The notes under the pieces are model-generated. The model was not told the origin of the DNA, did not search any database, and worked only from the letters and a program-made list of their open reading frames with translations. 64,000 bases of DNA from Anaerolineales bacterium UBA6055 (GTDB lineage: Bacteria > Chloroflexota > Anaerolineae > Aggregatilineales > Phototrophicaceae): contig DIYL01000009.1 of NCBI GenBank assembly GCA_002428985.1, forward strand, positions 273,179 through 337,178. Reading direction: 5' to 3'. Shown here in pieces: positions 26,963-36,782 of the stretch. The position numbers and the translations under genes are program-made. Positions within the stretch are counted from its first letter, which is position 1; the number at the start of each line of letters is the position of its first letter.

Positions 26963-28858
26963 ATGCGGCGATTATGGATTGTATTCGGACTGATTTTGAT
27001 GTTGATGGTGGGTGGATTATCCCCTGTCACAGCACAGCCTGCAGAGTGGGAAGCATGGATGTACAACTATAATAATGGCCGTATGATCCGTGTGGGAAGC
27101 GACCGTGCTATCTATGATGATTTCACATTGCCAGGTTTACAAGGGAATACCTATTCCACCCAAATTGTTGTCTCGCCAGATGGGCGTACTGTTTTATATA
27201 CCTTGAATAACCAAAACAATGGTATTGTAACCGTTTACGCCTATGATTTACTGCAAAAGGCGATTTCTGCATCGTATATCATCCCATCACAACCGAATCA
27301 GTTGGTATATACCAATATTGACCTCACCGCAGGTCCAGAAATATTTAGCCCAGATTCTACATCGGTTGCATTTGGCTACACGATTGATGGAGAGTGGACC
27401 CTCATTGTGATGGACTTATTTTCGGCACCGGGCAGTATTCTGTTGCAACTCGACGAATCCGACCCGTCGATGAGCGGTGTCGCAGAAATTGCAATTGATG
27501 TGCCGATGATCCGTAATTACGATGGGTTTGTTGTCGACTTCAATATTATTCCAGCGGCAACAGAAGGTTTCCCCGCCTATAATCACTATCAATACGACAC
27601 ACGCACCAATAGCCTATCTCAGCAGATATATTTCACCATTCCATTTGGTAGCTTTAATCCGCGTAATGGTAGTTATGTCTTCCCAATTTCGGACTTCCGT
27701 ACAACCCCGCCCGATAACCGCTATCAACAATTTGGTGAACATACCAATAGTTTGCAGGTCTATCAACTCGGCACCAATAGCATTTACCCAATTTTTTACA
27801 CCCCAAATACCGAAGTTGGCTTACCGTACTGGATTCAAAATGGTGAAAAAATCTTGTTCAGGACGTATGATGCATCAACACAGTCGACCGATTGGTTTAT
27901 CATGGAAGACCTCGGGGCAGGTCAAATCCAGCTCTTTACGCTATCGCGCTTGACGAACTTTTTCCCGTCTGGTGTTCAAAGCACAGGCAATGGGATGTTG
28001 ATGAGTATGAATGCAAATGATTCGACTGCGACATTCCCTGAACTGGCATCGTATCCTAACCAAACTGTCCTCATGAGCTTTGATACACGAGCGGATAATC
28101 TCTTGAATAATAGTGGGACAATTGTGTGGATTAGCGAACAAAATCAATCCTACGATCTCGTATGGGTCGAAGATAATCAAGCCGATATACGTGCGATTCC
28201 ACCTGTATTTTCACCGCAGGGACCGTCAGTTGATGCAACGACTTATGGCACATTATCACAATTTGCAGCCAACTTACAGGCGACCATCGGCAGTAGTACT
28301 CCTGCGCAAAACGCAGGTAGCTTGACGATTGGCGGGCAAGCGCAAATTTTTACAACTGATGGTGACCGCGCCAATATGCGGAGCGCTGCGAGTCTTAGCG
28401 GACAGATTGTCGACCGCCTCAATAATGGTGTGATTGTGACGATTATCAGCGGACCGCAAAGCAACGATGGGTTTGTCTGGTGGCAAGTGCAATCTGGCAC
28501 AACCATTGGATGGGTGGTTGAATCAGCCGATGGTGTGCGGGTGTTACAGCCGTATGGGGTCGTTCCAACGTCTGTACCAACCACAATTGTCCCGCCACCC
28601 ATCAGTAGTAATCCGACACTCTTTGTTGGGGGCACTGCTGTTGTGACAACTGATGGCAATAATCTGAATGCTCGCCAGCAAGCGACAACCACAGCGCGAA
28701 TCGTCGCTGTTTATCAAACAGGGGAAAGCCTCAACATCGTCGGTGGACCATTCGAAAATGAGGGATTTGTTTGGTGGCAGGTTGATACACAATTTGGCCC
28801 AGCATGGGTTGCTGAAGGCACAGCTACTGAAAATTGGATCATCGGCGGGGCGGGTTAA
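26963..28858 (+). CDS. Secreted propeller-like protein with two C-terminal SH3b domains
   Basis: The 631-aa protein has a signal peptide (RLWIVFGLILMLMVGG... ending TAQ). A central region of about 430 residues has weak propeller strands (VVSPDGRTVLYTLN, IFSPDSTSVAFGY). It ends with two bacterial SH3 domains at about residues 470-535 and 565-630. Each SH3b unit has N[ML][RN], then GFVWWQV and GWVVES or AWVAEG. Bacterial SH3 domains usually bind peptidoglycan or peptides, so attachment at the cell surface is likely. A TAGGAGAC ribosome site precedes the ATG at 26963. The upstream ATG at 26891 lacks one. Confidence 0.82.
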   Translation: MRRLWIVFGLILMLMVGGLSPVTAQPAEWEAWMYNYNNGRMIRVGSDRAIYDDFTLPGLQGNTYSTQIVVSPDGRTVLYTLNNQNNGIVTVYAYDLLQKAISASYIIPSQPNQLVYTNIDLTAGPEIFSPDSTSVAFGYTIDGEWTLIVMDLFSAPGSILLQLDESDPSMSGVAEIAIDVPMIRNYDGFVVDFNIIPAATEGFPAYNHYQYDTRTNSLSQQIYFTIPFGSFNPRNGSYVFPISDFRTTPPDNRYQQFGEHTNSLQVYQLGTNSIYPIFYTPNTEVGLPYWIQNGEKILFRTYDASTQSTDWFIMEDLGAGQIQLFTLSRLTNFFPSGVQSTGNGMLMSMNANDSTATFPELASYPNQTVLMSFDTRADNLLNNSGTIVWISEQNQSYDLVWVEDNQADIRAIPPVFSPQGPSVDATTYGTLSQFAANLQATIGSSTPAQNAGSLTIGGQAQIFTTDGDRANMRSAASLSGQIVDRLNNGVIVTIISGPQSNDGFVWWQVQSGTTIGWVVESADGVRVLQPYGVVPTSVPTTIVPPPISSNPTLFVGGTAVVTTDGNNLNARQQATTTARIVAVYQTGESLNIVGGPFENEGFVWWQVDTQFGPAWVAEGTATENWIIGGAG

Positions 28859-28895
28859 GCAATTATACTGGATTCATAATTAGCCTAAATGATGT

Positions 28896-28918
28896 GAGGT
28901 CAACAGGGAGTTGACCTC
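28896..28918. terminator. Hairpin between convergent frames
   Basis: A perfect 9-bp stem (GAGGTCAAC with GTTGACCTC, 5-base loop) lies 38 bases after the SH3b gene. The T tail is weak in both directions. Confidence 0.45.
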
Positions 28919-28935
28919 TATTCAGATTACAATCC

Positions 28936-29100
28936 TTAGTTATTGAACATTGGATTGTCTGTCATGGTTGTTGTCAGCTCATTACCATTATCATCAATCG
29001 TACCTTCTAGCATACGATAGGCACTTTCAATCAGCCCATTACGATCCATACTATCAACATTAATCATCAGCGGTGAATCAGAGTAAATGTAGGTATCCAT
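28936..29100 (-). CDS. Short frame of 54 codons, possible gene remnant
   Basis: An ATG at 29100 opens 54 codons ending at 28936, with a protein-like composition (acidic, Asn/Met-rich, no membrane segment). It starts directly after the terminator of the gene at 29178 and has no ribosome site. It could be the 3' end of a lost gene rather than an expressed peptide. No family recognised. Confidence 0.25.
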   Translation of the reverse strand: MDTYIYSDSPLMINVDSMDRNGLIESAYRMLEGTIDDNGNELTTTMTDNPMFNN

Positions 29101-29104
29101 CAAC

Positions 29105-29134
29105 TAAACGAAAAGCACATCATACTGATGTGCT
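29105..29134 (-). terminator. Terminator of the CHRD-like gene
   Basis: A perfect 9-bp stem (AGCACATCA with TGATGTGCT, loop of 3) is followed by TTTCGTTT on the minus strand, 44 bases past the stop at 29178. Confidence 0.8.
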
Positions 29135-29177
29135 ATCTAACGTATCTCTGGGAACCTGTTTTGCCGACTAAGGGTAT

Positions 29178-29897
29178 TTAATCATCCAAATCTGCGGGAT
29201 AGAAGTCACCACGAATGTCACCGAAGAATGTTTGTTGTGCCGTGTGTAGGTTAAAATACAATTCACCGTGACGTGCCACCATCGCTAGACCTGCAATTGT
29301 TTTGATGCGATCGTTTGGTATAGCAGGAACAATCGGGCAGCCTGCGGTGAATGCTCCCACAATCCCGCTACCGCTTTCTGCTACTGCGACGATGTCGGCA
29401 TTAGTGATTTCTAGCGTCATGACCTCATCTGCCATCAATTCTGTGACATCACCCATTAACCCGAAGTCCACGATAATCGGACCGAGTTGTCCCGGTCGAC
29501 CACAATGCAAGTGCAACATCACAATATCATCTGGGTTGACATTGACAGTCGAGAGATGAATATAGGCGCGGCTTAAGTCTTTTTTAAATTCGAGTACGGC
29601 ATGACCGCGTGAGGTGCGTTCCTCGCGCGGGGTAGATGGCTCAGTAGACAAGAATTGTGGTGGTGTCAATGGAGGCGTGTCCTCCTCTTCACCCGCTTCT
29701 TGTTGTGGGCTGAGGTAGGCTTCATAAACTAAACCAATCTCATTTCCACCTGTAGGGTTGAGTTCAATCGGGCTTTCACGGTCGAGTTCATCCCGGTGCA
29801 AACTACCGTCGCCACCATGATGTCCATCTTGGGCAATTACAACCGAAGTCATCAACATAACTGCGATAGCAGTCAATAATGTAAGAATTTTTCTCAT
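29178..29897 (-). CDS. Secreted CHRD-domain-like protein
   Basis: The 239-aa product has a signal peptide (LLTAIAVMLMTSVVIAQ), a His/Gly/Asp-rich linker (HHGGDG), and from about residue 95 a CHRD-like domain. That domain shows GHAVLEFKKDLSRAYIHLS, DIVMLHLHCGRPGQ and, at the end, YFNLHTAQQTFFGDIRGDF, which match the first and last strands of that fold. In other bacteria CHRD proteins are extracellular and of unknown role. The start at 29897 follows AGGAG. An in-frame ATG further up precedes the signal peptide. Confidence 0.78.
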   Translation of the reverse strand: MRKILTLLTAIAVMLMTSVVIAQDGHHGGDGSLHRDELDRESPIELNPTGGNEIGLVYEAYLSPQQEAGEEEDTPPLTPPQFLSTEPSTPREERTSRGHAVLEFKKDLSRAYIHLSTVNVNPDDIVMLHLHCGRPGQLGPIIVDFGLMGDVTELMADEVMTLEITNADIVAVAESGSGIVGAFTAGCPIVPAIPNDRIKTIAGLAMVARHGELYFNLHTAQQTFFGDIRGDFYPADLDD

Positions 29898-29961
29898 GAG
29901 GGTTGCTCCTAAACTGTACAATCTATCGTTCCATTACAGTTCTAAGTTTATGGAGATTGTC

Positions 29962-30579
29962 TCACGATTCAAATTGTAACCTATTATACAAATGTAAAAT
30001 ATCTAATTTAGGCGGTTCTTGATTAAATAAGAGGCGAAAGTGGTCGTCAATGATGGCGATCGCATCGTCAAGTTCTCCAGTTTTTTTCAATTGCTCTGTT
30101 GTCATATATGTCATATTAATTTCCATATTGATAAGTAATTCAGGCTTGATCCCATCGCGCATTCGAACTTCATTATTATTTAGATTATCAAATATCACGC
30201 GTTGCATAATCTTGCGTAGTGGTTTCCCCACATCGTGATGCATTAAGTCGGGCAATTGCCGTAAGAATATGATGTTCTTATGTAGGACAAGTACGCCACT
30301 ACACCAATGCCTGTACATACCCTCAGGCGACATCAGATTCTCCATACTCGCCATTAATTCGTTATGTGTAGACATAAACCACTCTGCAAGTATTGTGCCG
30401 ACAATATCATCGTAATTGCGAAAATATTTATAAAATGCACGTCGCGAATAATTTGCTTCGTGGCAAATTGCTGATACGGTCAACTTGTCATAGCCGTGCA
30501 AAATTATTAGCTTGATAGTGGCATCCATCAGATCTTTGCGTGTACGCTTTTGTTGTTTTGAAAAGGTTTGTTGTGTCAT
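29962..30579 (-). CDS. TetR-family transcriptional regulator
   Basis: The 205-aa protein has an N-terminal TetR helix-turn-helix (RKDLMDATIKLI, TVSAICHEANYSRRAFYKYF). Its all-helical C-terminal domain reads like the TetR_C group found in Firmicutes-type regulators. It lies divergent from the sucrase/ferredoxin-like gene at 30770. An ATCAT-CGT-ATGAT dyad sits between them and may be its operator. The gene for the secreted CHRD-like protein is directly downstream on the same strand. Confidence 0.85.
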   Translation of the reverse strand: MTQQTFSKQQKRTRKDLMDATIKLIILHGYDKLTVSAICHEANYSRRAFYKYFRNYDDIVGTILAEWFMSTHNELMASMENLMSPEGMYRHWCSGVLVLHKNIIFLRQLPDLMHHDVGKPLRKIMQRVIFDNLNNNEVRMRDGIKPELLINMEINMTYMTTEQLKKTGELDDAIAIIDDHFRLLFNQEPPKLDILHLYNRLQFES

Positions 30580-30655
30580 AACTATCTAAATTTATCAACT
30601 ACAGTCACTATATTATGGCGTATGACACACGTATTTTTCAAAAAGATCATTGAAG

Positions 30656-30668
30656 ATCATCGTATGAT
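30656..30668. promoter_or_regulatory. Dyad between divergent tetR and 30770 gene
   Basis: ATCAT-CGT-ATGAT is a perfect 5+5 dyad in the shared upstream region. A possible plus-strand promoter (TTTACA, 18 bases, TACACT) follows near 30700-30730. The repressor assignment is an inference from position. Confidence 0.35.
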
Positions 30669-30769
30669 TATGAATTTTTCAGATATTTATCTTAAAAATG
30701 TTTACAGGATTGCTGGTCAAGTGATACACTTGGACACATATAGCCAAAATTAGTATGCAAGGATTCGTC

Positions 30770-31714
30770 ATGGAACAAACCCTCACTTGTGCCGATGCCG
30801 CACGCGACCTCAATGAATCAATAGCAGGGAGTGTCAAGCCTGCTGATATCTTCTTTTTAATCGAAACAAACGCTACAGAATATGGCGGTTGGGGCAAGGG
30901 TATCGTTAAAACTGCGAAACAAAGCGGAGAATTTGAACACTATATCAAACATCTATCCCAAGTGCCCAACGCAAAAATATTGTTTATCCGTCGCCCTCAA
31001 ACCAACGCAAAAAATGTTTATATCGCAGTGACGAACCAAGCTGATCCAAAGCTGTATCACGCCTTATTAGATGACTATGCTGATTTGCTCCAATTAGACT
31101 TAAGCACAATCGCACCAGATACAACCCCGCAAATCAATGGCCAAGCGATGACCACAGTTGATGAACTCTATGCGGTATGTACCAACGGCAAACACGATCC
31201 CTGTTGTTCTACCTTCGGGATTCCGGTTTATAATGCATTGCGTGAACATGCGGGTGATGAGGTCGTCTGGCAGGTAACGCACATCGGGGGACATCGCCTC
31301 GCAGCGACTTTAATCGCCTTCCCGCAGGGTATATATTATGGTCAGCTTGACCCCTTTAATGCTGAGGAAATTGCGACCAATCACAAAGCTGGTTATCTCG
31401 TGAATTATAAATATCGTGGGCGCGGGTCATATGGGACACAATCATTTGATGAAATGACCCATAAAGCGATTAGCGCTGCCGAATCTCATATCCGCGAGAC
31501 TGCTAAAAAATATGCGATTGCCTCACTAACATTTGATTCGGTTGAATCAATCGGGGAGATGCAATGGCGTGTCGGTTTTGTTGATACCAATGGACAAACT
31601 TATCAAGCCACTGTAGAAACAAGGATGTCCGAACCACGTCCATCATCATGTAACGCCGTCCCCAAACCAATGCCAATTCACACAGTTAGCACATACGAAA
31701 CAGCCAACGCATAA
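30770..31714 (+). CDS. Sucrase/ferredoxin-like protein (thioredoxin-fold [2Fe-2S])
   Basis: The 314-aa protein belongs to the sucraseferredoxin-like group. It has an N-terminal Cys (TCADAARD), CTNGKHDPCCSTFGIPVYNAL (the likely iron-sulfur ligand set, with paired Cys) and THIGGHRLAATLIAFPQG followed by YYGQLD. These are the family's three main blocks. It is probably a cytosolic electron-transfer or metal-binding protein with no defined partner. The start is taken at the ATG at 30770, preceded by AAGGATTCGTC; another ATG lies 15 bases upstream. It is divergent from the TetR gene. Confidence 0.85.
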   Translation: MEQTLTCADAARDLNESIAGSVKPADIFFLIETNATEYGGWGKGIVKTAKQSGEFEHYIKHLSQVPNAKILFIRRPQTNAKNVYIAVTNQADPKLYHALLDDYADLLQLDLSTIAPDTTPQINGQAMTTVDELYAVCTNGKHDPCCSTFGIPVYNALREHAGDEVVWQVTHIGGHRLAATLIAFPQGIYYGQLDPFNAEEIATNHKAGYLVNYKYRGRGSYGTQSFDEMTHKAISAAESHIRETAKKYAIASLTFDSVESIGEMQWRVGFVDTNGQTYQATVETRMSEPRPSSCNAVPKPMPIHTVSTYETANA

Positions 31715-31785
31715 GGTAACATATTAGGGTGAGACAAGGTCTTGCCCTAATCCGACCCATTTATTGTGAACAACGAGTGAAACCT

Positions 31786-32610
31786 ATGCCCGACTTATCG
31801 GTTGTTATTGTAAATTACAATACTTGTGATTTACTCCGTAATTGTCTCCAGTCGCTACAAACCAGTCAACATATCGACCTAGAAGTGATTGTCGTCGATA
31901 ACGCCTCGCCGGATGATAGTGCCGAGATGGTCGCGACCGAATTCCCTGATGTGACATTATTGGCACAAGCCGAAAATACGTGGTATTGCGGAGGCAATAA
32001 TATCGGAATTGATGCATCCACCGCTGATTATGTGTTGTTGTTAAATCCCGATACAGTGGTTGCTGAAGGTGCCTTGCATCTCCTCCATGTATTTCTATCT
32101 GAACACACACAATATGTTGGTGTGACAGCTCGTATGCATTATCCCGATGGGAATATTCAACAAACCTGCTCCAAAATCCCGACCTATTTCAGCCTAATAC
32201 TAAATTACACACCACTTGGTATCATATTGGGTCACACCAAACAGCAGGTTAAGCATGATTTATGGTACGCGGATTGGGATCGCCGTTCAGATCGTGAAGT
32301 CGAGGTTATTCCCGGTTCATGTACACTCATGCGCCGTGAGGACATCTATTATGATGATGATCTGCGCCTATATTTTCCAGAAGATACCCTCGCCCGCAAG
32401 CAACAGAGACCATTCTATTTTCTGGCATCAGCTCACATTGAACATCACGAAAAAGCCGCAACACAAAGCTGGCTAGCAACACGTGTTTTCTTCAGCGATA
32501 TGATGATCTACACACGTAAACATCATGGCTGGTTAGCAATGTTGATATTATGGATGCTGAGTCGTCCATTGTATTGGGGAATGTGGTTGAAGCGTCGGAT
32601 TAATAAATAA
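31786..32610 (+). CDS. Family 2 glycosyltransferase
   Basis: This 274-aa GT2 enzyme transfers a sugar from a nucleotide donor. The GT-A landmarks are LSVVIVNYNTCDLL, EVIVVDNASPDDSAEMV and DYVLLLNPDTVV, where the Asp-x-Asp-like NPD binds metal. GSCTLMRRE, LRLYFPEDT and a basic, hydrophobic C-terminus (residues about 245-274) suggest membrane association. It resembles rhamnosyltransferases of surface polysaccharide synthesis, but the acceptor is unknown. A GTG at 31729 could extend the protein. The ATG at 31786 fits the family start. Confidence 0.87.
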   Translation: MPDLSVVIVNYNTCDLLRNCLQSLQTSQHIDLEVIVVDNASPDDSAEMVATEFPDVTLLAQAENTWYCGGNNIGIDASTADYVLLLNPDTVVAEGALHLLHVFLSEHTQYVGVTARMHYPDGNIQQTCSKIPTYFSLILNYTPLGIILGHTKQQVKHDLWYADWDRRSDREVEVIPGSCTLMRREDIYYDDDLRLYFPEDTLARKQQRPFYFLASAHIEHHEKAATQSWLATRVFFSDMMIYTRKHHGWLAMLILWMLSRPLYWGMWLKRRINK

Positions 32611-32623
32611 CAGCACGATACGT

Positions 32624-32658
32624 AGAATAAAAAGGACGAGATATGAAGTCTCGCCCTT
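32624..32658 (-). terminator. Terminator of tal-pgi, shared with the GT2 gene
   Basis: A 10-bp stem (32632-32641 with 32649-32658) pairs fully on the minus strand with one G-U pair and is followed by TTTTTATT. On the plus strand one pair breaks. It sits between the two convergent stops. Confidence 0.8.
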
Positions 32659-32699
32659 ATTGTATTATCGTGATTTAATTGCCTCGTTATGCGGGCTGA

Positions 32700-35576
32700 T
32701 TATTTGCGACGTGATTCTACAAAATCAATCGCTGAGAGTAACTTCTGCAAACCACTCATCCGGTTATCGCTTAAGTGAAGTCGAATCGCGCGACGATTAT
32801 GGTTATGCAAGGCTTGTAAGTCGCCGGCTGCTTGCGCACTGAACAATGTGCCGAAGCTATAATCCGATTCTGGAATGTCAAGATCATCTGCCGGATCAGC
32901 CGTCAATTGCCAGAAGACACCATTATTACCACCACCTTTATGATATTGTCCGGTACTGTGCAGGTAACGTGGACCATAGCCGATGGTCACAGCCCGTTTT
33001 GTCACATGGCGCAACCGCCGTTGAATATCGCTGATGGTCTGTTTTTCTTCTTCAGTTGGGGTGAAGTAAATCAAAAATGCAAAGTAATCACCCGCATGTG
33101 TACCCGCTAACTGCGCCGCAATCACCTGTACCAGATCGTTACCGTCATAACCATGTTGACGACATAATTCCCGAATTGGATCGAGGGTTGTTTCATCTGC
33201 AAACATCTCGAATCCGTCACGGGTCATAATTGGGTCTTGTGACGGGAGGCTACCGCTTTCTTGATATATATTGAGCAGTGCTTTTGTTGCATCTTTAGCT
33301 TCGGTCACATTTGGTTCGTCAAATGGGTTGACTCCGAGCATCACACCTGCAATCGCCGTTGCATATTCCCAGCGGAAAAATTCGCCAGCAATCGCATATT
33401 TATCAGGAATGCGCATGGTTACGCGCGGATGTCCAGCTTCGCGTAGGGTTTTTATTGCCTCGTCTTTTTCTTCCATGTCGCTATCATTATCAACGCGTAA
33501 ATACACAAACAAACGATCGGTTACATAATCATGCGGGTTGCCGACTGTCGCACCGACAACAGGTAATGCACCTTTGCTCTCTTTACCAAGGCTTTCTGCG
33601 ATGAGTTGTTCTGCCCAATTACCGAAGCTCGTGAGTGATTCGGTCGTGAAAATGGTGACTTTATCGCGTCCTTCGATTGCTAATGCCCCTATAATCGCAC
33701 CGAGTAGTAAACTTGGATGATACTTAGATGGAATGGTGTTGCTATTGGCTTTGTACATCATATCAACACTCGCCCATATTTTATCGAGGTCAAGCCCGAT
33801 CATAGCCGCTGGCACCATACCAAAATAACTGAGTGCACTATAACGTCCGCCAATATCGGATGGGTTGACGAAGGTATGATAGAAATTATTCTCTTTAGCA
33901 ATTTGCTCTAGTTGTGAGCCTTCATCGGTGATTGCGATAAATTGATCACCTTTTGCATTGCATTTCTCGAAGAAATAGTGATAAAACGCAAGTGTTTCAA
34001 TTGTTCCGCCAGATTTGCTCGCTACAATAAATAGCGTCTTATCCAGATTAACACTATTTTCGACTGCACGAATCCGAGCAGGGTCAGTACTATCAAGCAC
34101 GACAAGTTCGGGGAAATTATCCGCTTTACCAAATGTCTCAAATAATACTTCTGGCGCAAGTGAACTACCTCCCATGCCCAGTAAAACGACATGCTCTACA
34201 TCACGACTTGCTATTTCATCTTGGAGGCGTTGTAAGCGTCGACGATCGATCGTTTCAGGAATATCCAACCAACCGAGACGATTACGGATTTTTTCCATCG
34301 TCGGACCATGATTTTTCCAGAGTGTGCCATCTTTTGTCCATAGACGGGCGTTGGCAAAATTAGCTTCAAGGTCTTCGATAGCATAGTCCACATTGCTAGA
34401 ATAAATCCCAAGTGCGATCAAGGTGCGATTCATGATACCTGTTTTGAGAATCGTGCGTTTTGCTGCAACTTGTTCAAGAAGTGTTTCAAAAGATTCAATA
34501 AAAGCTTCTACGCCGTCAACTTGTAGCCGTTTGGTGATCTGATCGATGTCGATGCCGATTTCTGCAAGGCGATCAAACACTTCTTCTGGCGCCAGAAAAT
34601 CACCCTTATTCTTATGAATGCTGGCTTCAGTGGCACCATGATCTTTAAAGGCTTTGAGTGTTTTGGGCGGTAGTGTGTTAACCGTATATGCCCCAATTAA
34701 ATTATCAACATACATGGTATCTGAATAACCGACACTTTTGGTGCTGGTGGATGCCCACAGGGGTCGTTGTACCTGAGCACCAGCTTCGCGTAATTTTTCG
34801 AAGCGAGTGCCGTCAAAAATCCGCTGGAAGGATTTATATGCCATCTTCGCATTAGCGATCGCTGTTTGGCCTAATAATTTGCGATTTGCTGTGATGCGTG
34901 TGGTGTCTTGTCGGACTTGTGCTGCTCGAATATTATTTTCGAGAATGCGGTCAATCATGACATCAATCCGACTCAGGAAAAAGCTAGCAACCGATGCAAT
35001 TCGGGTAATATCTTCACCAGCTTCGTGCCGACGTTCCAAGCCACGAATAAACGCTTCTGCCACCTGTTCATATTCTTTGACAGCAAAAATCAGCGTAACA
35101 TTGACGTTGATCCCTGCAGCGACTACTTCTTCTATAGCAGAAACCCCCGCCTGTGTTGCCGGGATTTTAATCATCACGTTCGGGCGATCAACTTCTGCAA
35201 AGAGACGTTTGGCTTCTTCAATTGTTGCCTCGGTATCATGAGCTAGCAGGGGTGACACTTCGAGGCTAACATAACCATCAACACCGTCGGTACGATCATA
35301 AACGGGGCGGAACAAATCGGTCGCAGTTTGAATGTCGGCAATAGCGAGCTTTTCATAGATATCCTGTACATCTAGATCAAGCATCCGCATGATCGATTCA
35401 TCATAGGTTTCCGATTCGCCAATCGCCTGTTGAAAAATAGATGGGTTGGAGGTCACACCCAGAACCCCCTCCTCAATGTGGCGTTGTAGGTCACCGTTAT
35501 TGAGATCTTTACGATGAATATAGTCCATCCATGCACTTTGTCCCTGTGCTTGAATTTCGATTAAGGGGTTGGTCAT
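32700..35576 (-). CDS. tal-pgi: Bifunctional transaldolase/glucose-6-phosphate isomerase
   Basis: This 958-aa fusion links the pentose phosphate pathway to glycolysis. Residues 1-370 are transaldolase: GVTSNPSIFQQAI, the Schiff-base Lys in MIKIPAT, NVNVTLIF, RIASVASFF. Residues about 400-950 are glucose-6-phosphate isomerase: LLGMGGSSLAPEV, VASKSGGTIET, GGRYSALSYFG and the C-terminal region. The fusion is known from several phyla, including Chloroflexota, Acidobacteriota and Cyanobacteria. The gene has its own terminator and is not in an operon. An isolated tal or pgi is not seen nearby. Confidence 0.95.
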   Translation of the reverse strand: MTNPLIEIQAQGQSAWMDYIHRKDLNNGDLQRHIEEGVLGVTSNPSIFQQAIGESETYDESIMRMLDLDVQDIYEKLAIADIQTATDLFRPVYDRTDGVDGYVSLEVSPLLAHDTEATIEEAKRLFAEVDRPNVMIKIPATQAGVSAIEEVVAAGINVNVTLIFAVKEYEQVAEAFIRGLERRHEAGEDITRIASVASFFLSRIDVMIDRILENNIRAAQVRQDTTRITANRKLLGQTAIANAKMAYKSFQRIFDGTRFEKLREAGAQVQRPLWASTSTKSVGYSDTMYVDNLIGAYTVNTLPPKTLKAFKDHGATEASIHKNKGDFLAPEEVFDRLAEIGIDIDQITKRLQVDGVEAFIESFETLLEQVAAKRTILKTGIMNRTLIALGIYSSNVDYAIEDLEANFANARLWTKDGTLWKNHGPTMEKIRNRLGWLDIPETIDRRRLQRLQDEIASRDVEHVVLLGMGGSSLAPEVLFETFGKADNFPELVVLDSTDPARIRAVENSVNLDKTLFIVASKSGGTIETLAFYHYFFEKCNAKGDQFIAITDEGSQLEQIAKENNFYHTFVNPSDIGGRYSALSYFGMVPAAMIGLDLDKIWASVDMMYKANSNTIPSKYHPSLLLGAIIGALAIEGRDKVTIFTTESLTSFGNWAEQLIAESLGKESKGALPVVGATVGNPHDYVTDRLFVYLRVDNDSDMEEKDEAIKTLREAGHPRVTMRIPDKYAIAGEFFRWEYATAIAGVMLGVNPFDEPNVTEAKDATKALLNIYQESGSLPSQDPIMTRDGFEMFADETTLDPIRELCRQHGYDGNDLVQVIAAQLAGTHAGDYFAFLIYFTPTEEEKQTISDIQRRLRHVTKRAVTIGYGPRYLHSTGQYHKGGGNNGVFWQLTADPADDLDIPESDYSFGTLFSAQAAGDLQALHNHNRRAIRLHLSDNRMSGLQKLLSAIDFVESRRK

Positions 35577-35822
35577 GAGACTATTTATCTCCTATTCGCT
35601 TAATGGTCTTGCTTAGAATGTATGTGTATCGTCTATACACAGAAATTGTTATCAGAACGTACTATTTTGTATGATGACATGCCCTAATTTTAGCGGTTAT
35701 ATGCCTCTGTTGCTAGCAGAATCCAGACTGAGTATCTGTTTCTGTTGCAGATATTCACTATAGGCGGGGAATAATTCTTGTGGTTTGAGTACAAGTAGAA
35801 TAATGGATTGAATTACGATCTA

Positions 35823-36563
35823 TTAAACCTCTTTGCTTCCGTCCCAATTTTCTAAAGCCGTAAAGCGCATAAATGCCCGTTCTTGGGGTGTCATATCGGT
35901 TGGATATTCGGTGCGGTCGTGCGATTCAAGGATGCGATAGCCTTCTTTGATGTAGCCTCGAATCGTATGTAAACTAATCCCCATTTCGTCGGCAGCAAGG
36001 TGTGCAGGCATGCCTTCAATCACACATAATTTAATCGCTTGCCGGATGCGGTCAGTCATTTCAGGATATTGGCGTTGGTCAGGTAAGATCGTCGCATGCA
36101 AGACTCGGTTATGGAAGATAACGTTACTGGTACGGGTAACGCCTGCCGTGATGACAAAATCATAATCGAGGGCGTAACAAATTGCCCATGCGATATGCAA
36201 GCGAACATCTTGTTTGAGGAGATAGCCACGCGCGCCTGCTTCAGCGGCTGCTTTGATTAACTTGGGGTCGGCAAATTGTGCCAGACAGATAACCATTAAT
36301 TCGGGGATTGCATCAAGCAAATCATATATAGTTTGCTTCAACCCATCTGCACCGCCCAGATGATTCGCATCAATTACCACCACATCAGGTAATTCAGCTT
36401 TTGGTGCATTATGAATTTGCTTCCACATCTCATCTAGCGAATCTGTCATTAAGATGACGCGTGTTCGTCTGTCCCACGCCAGATAACTATTGATCGCCTG
36501 TAGCGAGTAAAAATCGGTGTCGATGACCATCACCTTGAGGTTGATGTTACTAATGCCACCCAT
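35823..36563 (-). CDS. Response regulator with C-terminal helix-turn-helix
   Basis: The 246-aa protein has a receiver domain (about 8-125) with acidic Asp15 and Asp17, phospho-acceptor Asp65 in VVVIDANHLGG, and Lys117 in RGYLLKQD. A C-terminal domain has a helix-turn-helix at EGMPAHLAADEMGISLHTIRG, as in LuxR/NarL-type regulators. Its cognate kinase is not adjacent. The truncated NarL-type kinase at the right edge and the multi-GAF kinase at 2893 are too far to claim as partners. A second domain of about 40 residues joins the two. Confidence 0.85.
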   Translation of the reverse strand: MGGISNINLKVMVIDTDFYSLQAINSYLAWDRRTRVILMTDSLDEMWKQIHNAPKAELPDVVVIDANHLGGADGLKQTIYDLLDAIPELMVICLAQFADPKLIKAAAEAGARGYLLKQDVRLHIAWAICYALDYDFVITAGVTRTSNVIFHNRVLHATILPDQRQYPEMTDRIRQAIKLCVIEGMPAHLAADEMGISLHTIRGYIKEGYRILESHDRTEYPTDMTPQERAFMRFTALENWDGSKEV

Positions 36564-36782
36564 ATAGTTTAACCTGTTTCATGTGTTCGATTGACATCTT
36601 TAGTGTATGCAGAAACGGTCAACAACGCAACATATCCGATTTTTTGTGGTATCTATAATGAATAAGGCTCTATGTTGTAACTAGGTGTTTCGTATAAGCT
36701 GATAGTGAACACCCTGATTGTAAGAATTTATTTATCCGTATCACCGCTTGTAATAAGCTATCATCTTCATCAATGTCTTAAG

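Noticed and set aside
35640..35820. Open stretch of about 40 codons after the response regulator on the minus strand, in the same frame after two stops
   Set aside because: It has no start codon or ribosome site. It is protein-like in composition but too short to call a gene.
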